Source: Rhizopus arrhizus (taxonomy: Eukaryota > Mucoromycota > Mucoromycetes > Mucorales > Rhizopodaceae). From it: a DNA stretch of 64,000 nt. The notes beneath the pieces are model-generated. The model was not told the DNA's origin, made no database searches, and worked only from the letters and a program-made list of their open reading frames with translations. Every line of letters begins with the position of its first letter. The first letter of the stretch is position 1. Position numbers and translations under genes: made by a program. Positions 24,601 to 36,958 of the stretch are shown in pieces. The stretch spans positions 1,054,001 to 1,118,000 of the forward strand of contig JAKZZE010000018.1 in assembly GCA_024220505.1 (NCBI GenBank), in the 5' to 3' direction.

Positions 24601-26818
24601 TTTCTTTGAAATGCCTAGTCCAAAATATACTCTGATCGGTGTCACTTATATTCCAATGGCCAATTTAGTTTATCAAAAGCCCTATGAATCCTCCTATGAC
24701 ATCGTCTGTCAGTTCACTGGTCAACTTAAAGGAAAGCTAAAGGTACTCATATCACCACTAGCAAGAGCTGTTGTCGCCGTACGAGATCATGAATCAAGGC
24801 ATCCTTTACTGTCATCTTCTCCCCAACCATTATTCCCAGAAAATGAGCAGGATACTGATGATGATAGTGATGACGACAGCAATAATAAGCATAGCCAAAA
24901 AAACATGGAAGACCATACAACTCTCTCTGTTGGTCAAAACCTGTTGTTTGAAATCAAGCTTATCGAGTTTAGTGGCATCAATGAATCAGAGTACACAGAC
25001 GTTCATGTTCAATTCAGACTTTCTTCTTTCGGGGGCATTCCCTCTTATTCTCCTGCTGAAAAATTCTTTACAACCGAACCCGTCAGCTTTTTCGAAAACA
25101 ACCCTGTCCAATTGGATTTCACGCAAACCATCTCTCTTGTGGTCACTCAAAATGTACTGAATGTTCTTATGCATGGCTTTGTCACATTTGAAGTCTTTGG
25201 TCAGGCACAACCTCGTGTACTTTTGCAGCATGAACGATGGGACGATCAACGCGAAAAACCCTCTCGTATTCCCTCTAGCGAGAACTCTGCCGAATCGATT
25301 CATTCATCTTCGGGAAGCAGTATAGCTGACTCTGCTACCCTTGGCTCTTTAGAACGTATCTCTGAAGAGGAATTGCTGACGGCAGAGAGACATGATGTAG
25401 TAGCATGGATTGAGGTACGAGAGTTGTCTCCCTCGGGTGAATATACACCTGTTCAAATCACATCCAAGAATGCTTTGGACAAGGGCTATTTTACACTTCG
25501 ACAAGGTTTACAGAGACGTATTTGCTTTACGTTATCTCATACCTCTGGCCATCAATTTGAGTGGACTCGTATCAAGAAAGCTTCTATTGGTCATGTCCGT
25601 CTTTTGGATGGAAAGGGTCGTATACTGGAAACACCGGCACAAGAAAACATACCGATCAAACTCTTGACTCGGCAGCAGGTTATTTATCACTCGGACGGTA
25701 TCAGTCAACTGACAGCGCAGGCTGCCTGGGACAGCTCTCAGCATGACTGTATCTTTTTGAACAGATTAACAGATCTCAACAGCCGTGTTATCCTAAACAT
25801 CCGATGGGAAGTAGAGGCAGAACGATGCGAAAAACCAATCTTGTTTAATATGGACATTGCCCTTCAGATCCAAAGCAGGGATCGTTCACCCCGAACTGGT
25901 AAGCTGAGTAGCTTTAAAAGGCTTTGGTATCCTACTGTTGAGAAGATCCTGACGAAATACAGCGGTGTGTTCTCTGTACACCTCAAGCCTCCCATGACAA
26001 GAAGAACAAGCCAACTCTGGCGTTTGAATACCGCTACCAAATACGTTCACGGCGAAGAATTCTTGGGTTCTTGGAAACCTCGTGGTGTGTCGCTCGTACA
26101 AGATTATAATCAGATGCAAGACAAGATTCGTCGTAAAAACCAAGCTAATTTTACTAGACAAATCTTGAGTCTTAGGGATACAGAAAGTACATCAAAAGAG
26201 ATGGATGAAGAAAGAAAACAAGCTTTATTAAAGCTTGTGATTGATTTATGGCAACTCAAGCTTGGCACAGACAAGGAAATAGTTATCAGTCAAGATCCAC
26301 CTATTCAAATGGAGACACCCATTATTCAAAGAGAAGAATTACAGAATGCTTCAAAGCTTTTGGCAGAAGTGGAATTTGTAAATCAACCGTAAGTAGACTC
26401 TTTCTTTATTCTACAGAGATACTAATAAACTTAAAAGCAGTGCTAATATTTCAAAGAGAGGGTATATATTATACCAGCAAGATGCAGCAAAGGATTTGTG
26501 GATAAAACGTTGGTTTGTGATTCGTAGACCTTATATTTACATTTATTCAAATGATACGGAATCAGATGAACAAGGCGTTATTAACGTTGCTTCTGTTCGT
26601 ATTGACTATAATGAAGCACTTGAGCAGATGATACAAGTAAGTGTTGAATGAGAACATGATGAAAGAAAATTAAGTAGTTTATATAAAAGCGTTCCAATGT
26701 TTTTGCTGTTTATACCAATAATAATGCTTATACCTTACAAGCAGAAACAAGACAAGAAATGGTTCAATGGATTCAAATGATTGATCAAAAGTTTCCTTTG
26801 GATACCATCACAATCTAA
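21617..26818 (+). CDS. UNC104: kinesin-3 (Unc104/KIF1A type) motor
   Basis: Exons 21617-21674, 21748-21990, 22056-22366, 22418-22741, 22799-26388, 26441-26636 and 26690-26818 give 1,616 residues, the usual length for fungal Unc104/UncA. The motor domain starts [14 protein letters not shown], has P-loop [15 protein letters not shown] near residue 100, switch [12 protein letters not shown] and switch [11 protein letters not shown]. The class-specific Lys-rich loop 12 ([16 protein letters not shown]) is present. After a neck ([15 protein letters not shown]) come coiled coil, an FHA domain near residues 510-600 ([18 protein letters not shown]), KIF1B-type and DUF3694-type stretches, and a C-terminal PH domain ([20 protein letters not shown]). 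The PH domain binds phosphoinositides on cargo vesicles or endosomes moved to microtubule plus ends. First-intron donor GTTTTT is weak but required by phase. Confidence 0.95.
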
Positions 26819-28620
26819 TCACATACTTAATCCTTTTGCCCCTAAAATAAAGTTTTGCTTGAATAATATTACACGATACAAGTATGGAAGTATGATGAGC
26901 ATAAAGAAAGTTTCGCATTCCTTTATGAACAGAATGTCATCTGCAAACAAAATCAGACGCCCTTTCTCACTCTTTGTCAATAGTATCGGCGTTTTAGTAA
27001 ATAAAGTACAGAACGACTCAATTTGGCCACTGTTGATGTATCTCTCATCCTCTAACAGTCTTCGTTTTCAGTATACGAACAGACTTTATTTGACTGTGGT
27101 TGATGGGATAGAGTAAGATGTGACTGTTCTCTTAGGGTGGATTGGGCTCAAGACGGTGCATTTTGTTGGCGTTGACAGTGTATTTAGGACATGACGTATT
27201 GATACAAAGCTCTAGTGTTTTCATTTATAAAGTTTCACAAACCCTGATTATTTTCAATTGCAATGACCTTTGGGAACACAGAAAGAGAGGAAGAGCGGGA
27301 ATAGACCATCAGAGCTTACATAATCTGTGAGTTCTCTGATGTCCTTATTTAGTTTGTACCTGTCAGGGAAGGGGAGCATAAAATGTGGGGGGAAAAAAAA
27401 AGGGGGGGAAAGCTGGTTGCACTTGATAGATTGTGTTATTTTTTCATATTGTCCATCATCATATTTTATGATGAATAGTTTACAATACATATTTACAAAA
27501 CAGTATGTGTTATCAACCCTCTGATTGCTTAAAGTTCAAAAACATGTAAAAATATTCATCAGAGACTGATAAAGAGGATTAATTTAGAATTTGAAATCAA
27601 GCAAATTTGTGTAATTTATAAAATGCAGGATTTGAATGGTGATTGAAACTCATCAAAGAGTATAAAAGTGATACAAGTATTTTAAACAGTAAATCTTTAA
27701 ATGTATTAAACAGCGAATGCATATTTTTACCTTTGATTTTATTAGGGAGGTTTTAGTTTTTACTCATTTCTTGATCTGATCAAAAACGATAAACATCATG
27801 CGTTCATTTGATTTTTTTATTTTTGGATAAAATACATGTTGAAACGTATTGAACAGTAAGTTGGTAGGAAAGATATCGAGAAGTCATCATCCAATAGTGG
27901 GTAGTGCTATCTATTTTCTTTATTTACAGTATTCCTCAAGAGAGACTATTGGAAATGGACGGATAAAGTAGGTTTAATTCAAGAGATAGAATATGTCTTA
28001 GACCAATCTTTATTCATGCATCTTTATCAGAAAGCTATAGATTGTCTGATCTAACTATAACAATAACTATAGGATAGAGCCCAAAAACAAGTCTTTTCTA
28101 ACAAATTTCTTTTGGTACTTGATTTAATCTTGGACCAATCACTTTTAATAGAGTTCAAACAAGATGGTAAAATAAAGGCTTATGTCATCTTTTATAACAT
28201 CCACAATAAAAGAAGAGAGGGTGAATTCTACAGTTGTTTATAAAAATAAGAAAGTCCCTTTTTTGTTGTGCTTATCAAAGACAATCTGAATTTGATAGTG
28301 AGATAGGCTGTGGTTTCTTGAAAGATTGGGTCACTGAATCGTTTGATTGTTGGTTCTTTTGAGGTATGCACATAAAGAAAGCCTTTCAACATTCTCTGCA
28401 TCGCTTTTTGTCAAAGGGCAGAACTTTTGAGAACTTGGTGATCCCAAAAGACAATCGAGAATGCAAACATTCAAACCTCTTTTTTTTGTGTATACTTTTA
28501 TACTGACTAGATTTCTAATCTTCTTTTGATAACCAAAGCATAGACCAAAGATTGCTGTCAAAAAGACTTGACAGGAAAGACAAAATGTTTACAAAAAAAG
28601 TTTTGAAAGTGTGCTTTTAT

Positions 28621-28912
28621 TTAATCAACTTGTACGTTATCAGGTAACACTGTGTTATCTTTATTATTGAATTCATGAAACAGTTCATCAGCAGGACTGT
28701 AGGGAGTACACAATTCTACAGCTTTTGGCTTTAAATTTTCTTCCTGTACAATCTCGATGGTTTTTTTTAAAAAAAAAAAATATAATTGACACTGTAGTCA
28801 AGAATAGTATCAAATCAATCAAAATGTCTACACAGTCATCTTCAACTGTTATGTCTTCAATGTCCATCTCATCTGAATTATTATTAAATATGTTTCCTGT
28901 TGCTGGATAAAA
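28621..28912 (-). pseudogene. C-terminal gene fragment with frame break
   Basis: The minus strand has a T-rich acceptor (T-run then CAG at about 28913) followed by an open frame with acidic sequence (NNNSDEMDIEDITVEDDCVD). At a T/A homopolymer (about 28764-28781) the frame changes, and a second open frame continues to a stop at 28621 with coding-like sequence EENLKPKAVELCTPYSPADE. The two halves are out of phase unless an unusual intron (GTGTCA...ATCGAG) removes the homopolymer. No upstream exon is found. Either a decayed gene end or a homopolymer-length assembly error; the family is not recognised. Confidence 0.3.
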
Positions 28913-29892
28913 CTGAAAAAAAAAAAAAAAAAAGTGTAACAAGAATCCTCTTTTCCTATTTTAATTTAATGTACTTTAATTGTTTCTGTGCCAATCAATT
29001 TATTAATATTCCTTCTTCAATTAAGAAAGTAAAACTCAAGTGGCTATTAACATTTAAACTTTTTTTTCTCTTTCAATGATATTGCATGGTAATGGCACAT
29101 GTTAAGGAACAGTACCAAAGTGAAAAAGAAAGGAAAGGACAAATTTAGTAAAAGCTAAACACGATATTGATTTCCTTTAATGAAATTTCGTCTTATTTAA
29201 TGTACGACGTTATTAATTCAAATGAATAAGCATATTTTAAGAAGAAGAAAAGAAGATTGAAGAAAAAGTAATGGAAAAAAAAAGGATATGCCTGATGAGT
29301 TGAATTAAAATGTAAAGAATTAGAGTTGATGAATGAGTTATTATTATTCAATTGGAAAGAATTAAAAAAGAAAAAAAAAAAATTCTTTTCCAGAAAATAG
29401 GGTAAAAAAAAAAAAATGAATGAATGATCGACAGCTACTTTTCTTTTTCTACAAGTTCTTTAAGAGAGTAGTACATAACAGAGGCCTTTTTACATTGTTG
29501 TGATGATTTATTGGATTGATCACAAAACTTGTTTGTTTAACCATTGTAAACTGAGGGAACACAATACATTTTTCACCTGAAAATGCTTTGATGGTGTAAC
29601 TAAATTGTAATACGAATATGTGTATTGTTTGTTAAAGGTTCAAGAGATATCCTTTTACCTAAAAAAGAAATCCATTGTTTAAACCTTTATTTGTAAATTT
29701 ATACAAAAAATAGAAAAAAAAAATTAATTCCCAATTTAAGAATACGTCTGATGACAGTCCACAGGGTATGCAATCTTGTTGTTATAACAAGTGATTGATA
29801 TTGCTTTGATATAAAGCAGATCAAACTAGAAACAAAATATTAAAAAAGGAATAAATAAAAAAGATTATTAACAAGTAATTAAACTTCATTTT

Positions 29893-29916
29893 CACACACA
29901 CACACACACACACACA
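29893..29916. repeat. (CA)12 microsatellite
   Basis: A perfect dinucleotide run, read directly from the sequence, in the gene-poor region upstream of the Ndt80-like gene. Confidence 0.9.
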
Positions 29917-31043
29917 TACGCGTGTTTAATTACTTTATTATACGCTTTATGACATTTTTCAGGAGTGAATAATAATAATAAAAAAAAGGTTTACGTAAAC
30001 TCTCTTAATAACTCGGAGTAAGAAACAAAATCACCGCGCAAATTAACTTTCTTACTTTCCTCTTTTACCCTTCCCCCCCCCAAAAAAAAAAAATTAGCAC
30101 ATTTGTTTACAAGAGGAAAAGTTGTAAATTCACACCTAGAATTCGTTGTCTTCTTTTGATAATCAATAAATAAAAAAAAAATCTAAAAAAAGAAATTCAA
30201 ACTAATAATAATAATAATGTTACTGATACGTAACCAGTCAAAAGAGAGAAATGCAAGCCCTAGTTTATTATTGAGCCAATAAAAACTATGAAAAAAAAAA
30301 AAGGATTCAGAAGCTTAGTGTCACGCTATGAAAAAAAAAAAAAAAAAAAAAGTTCGGAGAGCGAAAGAGAGTAAAGTAAAAAAAGGTTGCTTGTGACCAG
30401 TGAAATGAATAGTTTATTGAATAAAAAGAACAATTCAAGAGAGTCATTGAGAGAAAGAGAGAAAGGAAAACTTTAAAAATATTTATATTTCGTGATCATG
30501 AAACAAAATACGAGACCATTTATAATTTACTTTAGTGAAACCAGACCCTATTTGGTGTTCATGCATACAGTCTGATTACTCCAAGTGTAAACGCACGTTC
30601 ACCCTTTTTCAAATAAAAAAAAAATGATATGAAAAAAATAAAATAAAAAAAAAAGTCAAGGTACTACAGCTTGTTTCACTACTGTCGATCTCTACTTTTT
30701 CTTTTTTTTTTTGTTTTATAAACTTTTTCTGTTTTTTTTCTTTTGTTATCAATAAAAAAAAAAGTGTGCGAATATGAATGATAATATAAAATGCTATATT
30801 TCGAATGAACCAACCAATACTCACTCACTTATTTTTACTCTATTTCTGCCCCTCAACCTTATTGTCGTTTATTTCATTTTCCGACCTTTTCATTTTTTTA
30901 TAAGATCCTAGATCTTTTTTTTTTTTTTTTTTATAAGCTTCCTACTTTATTTTCCTTTTCTTCTTTTTTTAATTCTTTTCAAGAGAGAGAGAGAGAGAGA
31001 AAATACTTTTGTATAATTATATTAGCTTATTATTTAATTCACA

Positions 31044-32925
31044 ATGAACTCTACTCACAACACAAAAGAATGGCAAATGTCTCAAGCATCTTTGCAGCAT
31101 TCAATTTTAACTGAAAGTCCTGCAAGTCATCATCAATCTCCTCAAGTTTCAGCACATTATTCAGTGGATCATCATCATCATTATCCTCAACCTTATTCAC
31201 AAGGCCCTATGCATCCTCCTATGTAAGTTTGTCATTTCAAATCTGCATTTTATTTTATTTTTCCCGCTTTCTTCCCCCCCTTTTTTTTATTTTTTTATTT
31301 TATTTTTTTTTCATAAACCGGATACTAAATTTTTTTTTTTTTTTAATCTTACGATAGTCATCATCAACCTCCGCCAACGACTAACTTTTTATCTCACGGC
31401 AAAACTGATTCTGATCCAAGATTGCCTGGGTAACTCTTTTATATATTATTTTATATATTCATTTTATTAATTTCAATATAATCAGTATGATGGCCCTCTC
31501 TCAACCTTCTACTCCTCGTCCTGGCCCTCACTCTCCTCCTACCCCAAAGAAATCACACTCAAATTATAATCCTAATAATTCATATAATCCATATGCTCAT
31601 CCTGTTCTCGCTCGTAAAAGAGGAAGAAGTGAACTTTTTTCTGCTGAGCTTGGTCCCTTCTTTAGTTCCACAAAACCCTTTGACAATTTGTACTCCATTG
31701 ACAGATCTACACTGTAAGAAAAAAAAAAGATTGTAAATGATGTATACTTGACATCTAATCATCCTCTAGACTCACTGTACGAATTCAAGCAAAGATGGAT
31801 CGGGGTTTCTTTTTAGCTGATAACGATTGGACTTGCTATCGTAGAAATTATTTTCAAGTGAGCGGTGCCTTTTCTATTCATGGTTTAAATCACTACTATG
31901 CTGACCAAGAGACTCAGTGTTATGTTCAACTCGACGGTGTCTTTCATCCTGTCCTTCACTTTTCAATGTGTATCTCTGCTCGTGTATCCAACAGTGATAA
32001 AAAGATTGATTTGGTACAACATACACCCAAACGTGATAAAGGCCCTCAAACGACACCTAATCCTAAACCCATCATGCCCGGTGGTAACTTGAACATGAGC
32101 TCAGTCGGTGCTAATCAAAGTATAGTGACCTTTGAAAGAATTCAATTCAAAACGGCCACTGCCAACAATGGAAAGAGAAGGGCTGCTCAACAATACTATG
32201 TTTGTCTGGTTGACCTTTTTGCTGAAATTGAAGGAAATCAAAGGGTCAAGGTTGCCTCCTGTCAATCGGCTCCTCTTGTTGTCCGTGGTCGTAGTCCGGG
32301 ACACTATTCAGATAATCAAGAAAGATATGAAGGACCTATCTCTATCGCTCCTCCTCCTCCTCCTCCTCAAGACGACAGATTCAGTGCACCCTTCCCAAGA
32401 CCTCCAATGACTCCTCCTGGTGTCATCGGATCCGAATATGGATCTCCTTATCCTTATCCTCCATACCCTGGTTATTCTCCTTTTAATTCAATCAACGGTC
32501 CTATGCAGTCTGGTATGATGGTTTCTTCTACTCCACCCACACCCACCAGTGGTCCTTCACAGCAGACAGGTCCTTATATGGTTCCCAGTATGACCACAGA
32601 TCCTTCCTCTTCTGAATCTTCTTCTCCTGATCTTTATCAAAATGAATTCAATCATGGAAATGGTCCTAGTGGAACAACAATAACCGATGATCACAAAGTC
32701 GCTCCTCCTCCTCCTTCTTCTTCTCAAGGTATGTTGCCCATCAGTGATGATTGGACTCGTCATCGTATCAATTCTGTGGGACATATTCAATCACCATACC
32801 AAGAACACAATTCATACTTTTCTCAACCTACTCCATCTCAACCTTATACAAACAATAGTTCTGCTCCATCAACACCTTATGGTCCACCTAGAAAGTATAA
32901 CCCTGTATCTCAACAACACACATAA
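31044..32925 (+). CDS. Ndt80/PhoG-family transcription factor
   Basis: Exons 31044-31222, 31358-31429, 31486-31713 and 31770-32925 give 544 residues. An N-terminal His/Pro/Gln-rich low-complexity region comes first. The Ndt80/PhoG DNA-binding domain occupies about residues 125-345: KMDRGFFLADNDWTCYRRNY, FQVSGAF, YVQLDGVFHPVLHFSMCISA, FERIQFKTATANNGKRRAAQ and QYYVCLVDLFAEIEG, ending APLVVRGRSPGHY. This s-type immunoglobulin-like fold is shared with yeast Ndt80, Aspergillus XprG and Neurospora VIB-1, regulators of meiosis, starvation response, protease secretion and cell death. The C-terminal 200 residues are Pro/Ser/Tyr-rich and disordered, as in XprG. Position and introns are well supported by phase. 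Target genes cannot be inferred from the window. Confidence 0.9.
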
Positions 32926-33241
32926 GTATGTGTTACATATGATTCATACCTTTTTATTGTCTTTTTTGTAAGTTATATATTATGTAATTTCAGTTTCATC
33001 TACTGTCATAATTCTCACCTCCCCCTTTTTTTTTTTTTTTTTCCTCATTTTGTTTTATTATATATTGTTTCTCTACCTCTTCCTCTATATATATGTTTAT
33101 ATAAAAAAATTATTTTGTATTAAAAACATTTGTTTCTTTGTCAGTAAACATCTTTTGACTGTCTAAACGGATTCTCCCAGTCACGATTATCTTCAAAAAG
33201 AGAGAGAAAAAAAGGAGGGGATAAAACATTGTTTCCTTTTG
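32926..33241. other. short intergenic spacer
   Basis: About 315 bases between two plus-strand genes, with a T-run near 33019-33042 and TATATA motifs that likely belong to the 3' UTR of the Ndt80-like gene. No gene is seen. Confidence 0.4.
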
Positions 33242-35354
33242 ATGATACTTGACTGGAATCGTTTTAGACAAATATTAGAAACCACAGAAAATAAACGACT
33301 GATATCTATTATTGATCATGTTGACTTTTTAAATGACTTTTTAATCCAACTTTCTCAAGTAAGAAAAGTACATTTAATCACAAGACTAAAACAAATTATA
33401 TAGGAATTAAAGCAGATCCCTACAGCCACTGAATGTGCAAAAAGATATCCAGCTATTGGCCCACTGTTAACCTTAGCCTCTGTAATATTATAGGAAATAG
33501 TGTGAAAGTGAACTCATCTTTTTTTTTTAAAAAGACACATCCTTACCTAGGCTACTCACCTAATTTAGCGCACAACTTGATTACATGTCTAATGGATTAC
33601 AGCAAATTAGATTCAAGCTTGATAGAAAATACAAACAGCTTGTCATTACCAACATTAGAAAGGTAGCAAGAAGAAGAAGAAAAAAGGTTTTCAGAGAAGG
33701 GATCTGACATCAGATGATAGATCTGCTTTATGGTGTATTATTCGACTAAGACGATTTTTGGTTGTCAACCAAGATGATACAACTACAGACAGATTGATAT
33801 CACAAATACTAGAGACAATAAAATCAAAACAAAACCATCTTTGTGTATGTTTACAAAAATAAATCAATCATAAACTAAACAACCATGTTAGACAGAAACT
33901 CTAGCGCCTTTAGTGGACAAATGCATCGCCTTGGTACATCAAAAGAGTCTCTCACCCGTGATAGAGTTGCTTGTGAAATGTGCATTATCTGAAGAGGATG
34001 AAGTTGATCCTATCCATTTTGACATCAAGAAACCACTCTTTTCAGATCGATTTATTTACCACCTGTCTCAATCTGACTCGATCAATCATCGCTCAACGTT
34101 GAGAGATCATTATCAGGGTTGGTCTAAAGATATACAGATCAAGTATATACAAAAATAGATTGTCTTGGCTATAAAGTAGACTGATTTTTGTATAGACTAT
34201 TAAATCAAATAGATGACTTTTTAGAGATGGAGGTATTGTGCTTGATAGAAACATTTACACAATCCTACAGATACATGAATCCAGATGAGATTAGCAATCA
34301 ATTGAAAAAAGAAAACTTGGTGAAATTAGCTCAATCGTCAACTCGCCTTTCAGAAAAATTGATCCAAAAGGTCTCAAGCTATGTTGACTTGTTTCAAGAT
34401 TGGAGAATAGTTCGCTTAGTGCAGTGTCTTCATCCTTGTCTGTCCATCAAGTTATACAAACAATGCGACAGTGAGAGATATACCATTAAAAACTCCGCTA
34501 AAATAGCTCAACGCGTCTATAATTTATTATCAGACCATATTTATTGTGGTCCTGTGCAAGATATACCTCAAAGACGAACAATGGCTTGGTGTATATCGAT
34601 GTCTCTACCTCGACTTTTGTGGTATTGCGTAAATGGTATAATCAATTGGTGTAAAAATAACGAATTATGGACTGAAGAGGTACATGTGTAAAAGAGAGAA
34701 AAGTATGGTTCTCATGGTTTGTATTACACAGATGAACAAAACTTTAGAATATATCAATTGGGTTCTCTATCCTTCAATAGATCATCGACAACAAGCATCA
34801 TTTTTAAATTTAAAAAATTGGATTTATTCATGCAAAGGTTCATTCATCCCTTTTCCTCAAAACTCTTTTACTCACGCCATTTTTACTCAAACAGGAATTG
34901 AGAACCTAAGGGAGAATTTTAAAAAAATTCCGATCGTTTTACTTGACAGTAATGGAATGGTCATAGCTTGTTTTCTTACCGTATATCTTATGTCAGAACG
35001 CGTACAAAAGGATCAGCTGGAGTCATTGGTATTACTGTTACACTTTCCATATTCCCAGCTAATTTTTTACGCCCAATAGTTAAATAAGGTTTTCGCATTA
35101 CCTTTTCAGCAAAACAGTACAAAAATGTATGTTCCTTTTATTTTGGGGGGGAGGGAAAAAGAGAGTTATGACTAATTTTTTAGAAAAAAAGGCTGGATCA
35201 AAAAGATAATATGGATCGTGGGTCAGTTTATTTATTTTTAGATTGTTTATATGACATACAATTACATCAAGAATATTATTGCCCATCTTCTTTAATTCCA
35301 TTATCTATAGTGGAATTAATAACCTTTGTAAATCATCAACTTTTAGTGAATTAA
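33242..35354 (+). CDS. unrecognised helix-rich protein, eight exons
   Basis: Exons 33242-33358, 33404-33481, 33535-33662, 33697-33844, 33892-34142, 34196-34679, 34732-35028 and 35184-35354 join in phase to 557 residues. The sequence is rich in Leu/Ile with regular helical spacing (FLNDFLIQLSQELKQ, VIELLVKCALSEEDEV, SSYVDLFQDWRIVRLVQCLH) and has no obvious signal peptide, transmembrane run or catalytic motif. An alpha-helical repeat or scaffold fold is likely. The last join is uncertain: exon 7 stays open to a TAG at 35077-35079 (517 residues), but a clear coding stretch follows at 35184-35354 (NMDRGSVYLFLDCLYDIQLH), reached in phase from donor GTATTA at 35029. I do not recognise the family. 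Confidence 0.6.
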
Positions 35355-35504
35355 AACCTGTACATATTCACAAGCAAGTCTCTATTTGTATTAAGGACGC
35401 ATTGGTTACACCGCATAATAACCTAACGAAACTCATTCAAATTCAGACAAAACACTGAAAAGAATCGAGTGCCACTAAATTAAAACTCAGGGCGCTAATG
35501 TGCC

Positions 35505-35703
35505 TTATTTTTTTTGAATCAAAGGTGGAACATCTGGCACAAGTTTGAACGGTACAGGACATGCTGCTATTAAAAAAAATTCGGCCTGATTTTCACACAA
35601 AGCACACACGCCAATGCGTGACTTTATTGAGCAGTCATTTCGCTTGATCACTTTCGGGTTGTGCCCCGAGCGGGGATGAATAACAATAAAACGACTAAAA
35701 AAA
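35505..35703 (-). pseudogene. orphan C-terminal ORF fragment with Cys residues
   Basis: The minus strand reads open without introns from a poly-T border to a stop, with coding-like composition: VIHPRSGHNPKVIKRNDCSI, then SRIGVCALCENQAEFF and PVPFKLVPDVPPLIQ. There is one CxxC pair (CALC) and a second pair of cysteines. It lacks a start and lies against an 18-base A/T homopolymer. It may be the end of a decayed or mobile gene. No family is recognised. Confidence 0.3.
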
Positions 35704-36263
35704 AAAAAAAAAAATTCATGTGTGCCAAACAGGTTTTGAATAAACATGTCATGATTTACGTTTATTGAAATTAAAGAATGAAGAAACAGTGACTTGTAAA
35801 GAATACAAAAGAAATAGAGTAACCATCAGCAGATGGTTTCGATCGTTCTTTTTGGATTTGTGATACTTGGAAAGTCTAGTATAGAATAGTGAGCTGCAGT
35901 TGGGATCTTTAGAGTTTGACAAGTGTTTCTTGAAAGTTGCTTTCCACAAGTCTTGCTTTTGAATGCAAGTGCATAGGCTGCTCTGTTTTTAGTCATTTGC
36001 ACAATTGACACTGTTTACATGTGCTGTGCAAATTGGATCAAGTGGATAATTTTTTACGTAAAAGTCCGTACCATATATCTCTAGGCATAGGGTACATATA
36101 CTACTGGCAAAAGCTTTCTAGTGAGTGTTACTTGTGAATTTGTATTAAAGATGATCACTGTCTTTCATTGACGATTCTTCACTGCTGTCATATTGATATC
36201 ATCTAATCCATCTGTTCAATGAATAGATCAAAGTTGATACTTGATTCAGATGATAATAAAATA

Positions 36264-36265
<2 letters not shown>

Positions 36266-36325
<60 letters not shown>
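36266..36325 (+). repeat. 60-nt poly-A tract
   Basis: An uninterrupted run of 60 A residues, preceded by AATAATAAAATAAT. It is among the longest homopolymers in the window. It could be the A-tail of a retroposed element lying to the left, or a replication/assembly artefact. Confidence 0.85.
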
Positions 36326-36326
<1 letters not shown>

Positions 36327-36556
36327 AGCTTGAAGGTAAGGTTTTCAGTAAGAACAGCATTTTTAATTTTTTGTAGAATACTTGGAGAGCCACAATGCTG
36401 CTAAACGTGAATTTTCCTTGTGGACCTTTTTCACATATATCTTTGAAATGAGTAGACTAGACTGTGGTGATACTATCAGATCGCTTTCGGCAGGTGAACG
36501 AGGGCAGGAGTCTAAAGCACTAAACATGGGGGATGGGTGGATGACGGCCTTTGATG

Positions 36557-36958
36557 TTACCAAAGGGCTGGAATACCATAGGGATGATATGGGAAGGAAC
36601 ATCCAGTGAAGATTTCAAAGTAAATACTAGCATCTTGTACAGGCAGTCCAGTATCCGTTAACGATAGTTTAACAATAATGAATTGACAACTCAAAACTGG
36701 AAAGCTTTTTGATGGACTCTTACGTTTACTAATGGACGCCACCTTTGCTTTTTGGGTTGAAGCTGTTGAAGCAATCCTGGGAAACAGGTCATAGGCCATG
36801 AATTGATGCACAATTGAAGATACCTTGCTATGAAACCTTTTTGGAAGGCAGAAAATGCCACAACTTGGCGAGTATGTGTGCCCTGCCATAAACAAAGAGT
36901 TGATGTTGTGAATGAATATGAACCGAGCCTTCAAGGTCGTTGGTCGATGTTGAACCAT
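36557..36958 (-). CDS. uncertain intronless ORF
   Basis: A 133-codon open frame starting ATG (MVQHRPTTLKARFIFIHN) and ending GCSFPYHPYGIPALW before a stop. Composition is mixed, with several Lys/Ser-rich stretches (TQKAKVASISKRKSPSKSFP). It sits between the 60-nt poly-A and the 36-nt poly-T, in DNA of slightly higher GC than the flanks. I recognise no domain. It could be a fragment of a mobile element or a chance frame. Confidence 0.25.
   Translation of the reverse strand: MVQHRPTTLKARFIFIHNINSLFMAGHTYSPSCGIFCLPKRFHSKVSSIVHQFMAYDLFPRIASTASTQKAKVASISKRKSPSKSFPVLSCQFIIVKLSLTDTGLPVQDASIYFEIFTGCSFPYHPYGIPALW

Larger units (their letters stand above)
26819..31043. other. 4.2 kb gene-poor region with coding debris
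   Basis: No complete gene is visible. Plus-strand pieces at about 27936-28066 (FLKRDYWKWTDKVGLIQEIE) and 28075-28240 (DRAQKQVFSNKFLLVLDLIL) look coding-like but do not splice together in phase. A minus-strand fragment at 28621-28912 is listed separately. From about 29,300 the DNA is extremely A/T-rich with A-runs, a (CA)12 tract and an AG-repeat at about 30982-31000. The final part is presumably the promoter and leader of the Ndt80-like gene, with T-runs near 30920-30940. Confidence 0.4.

Noticed and set aside
32557..32790. Arg-rich minus-strand ORF in the Ndt80-like gene
   Set aside because: Antisense of the Pro/Ser-rich tail; no independent support.
34719..34901. Overlapping plus-strand frame inside the unknown gene
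   Set aside because: Shadow of exon 7 (34732-35028), which is in phase with the rest.
36219..36404. ORFs across the poly-A tract
   Set aside because: Encode only poly-Lys or poly-Phe; homopolymer artefacts.
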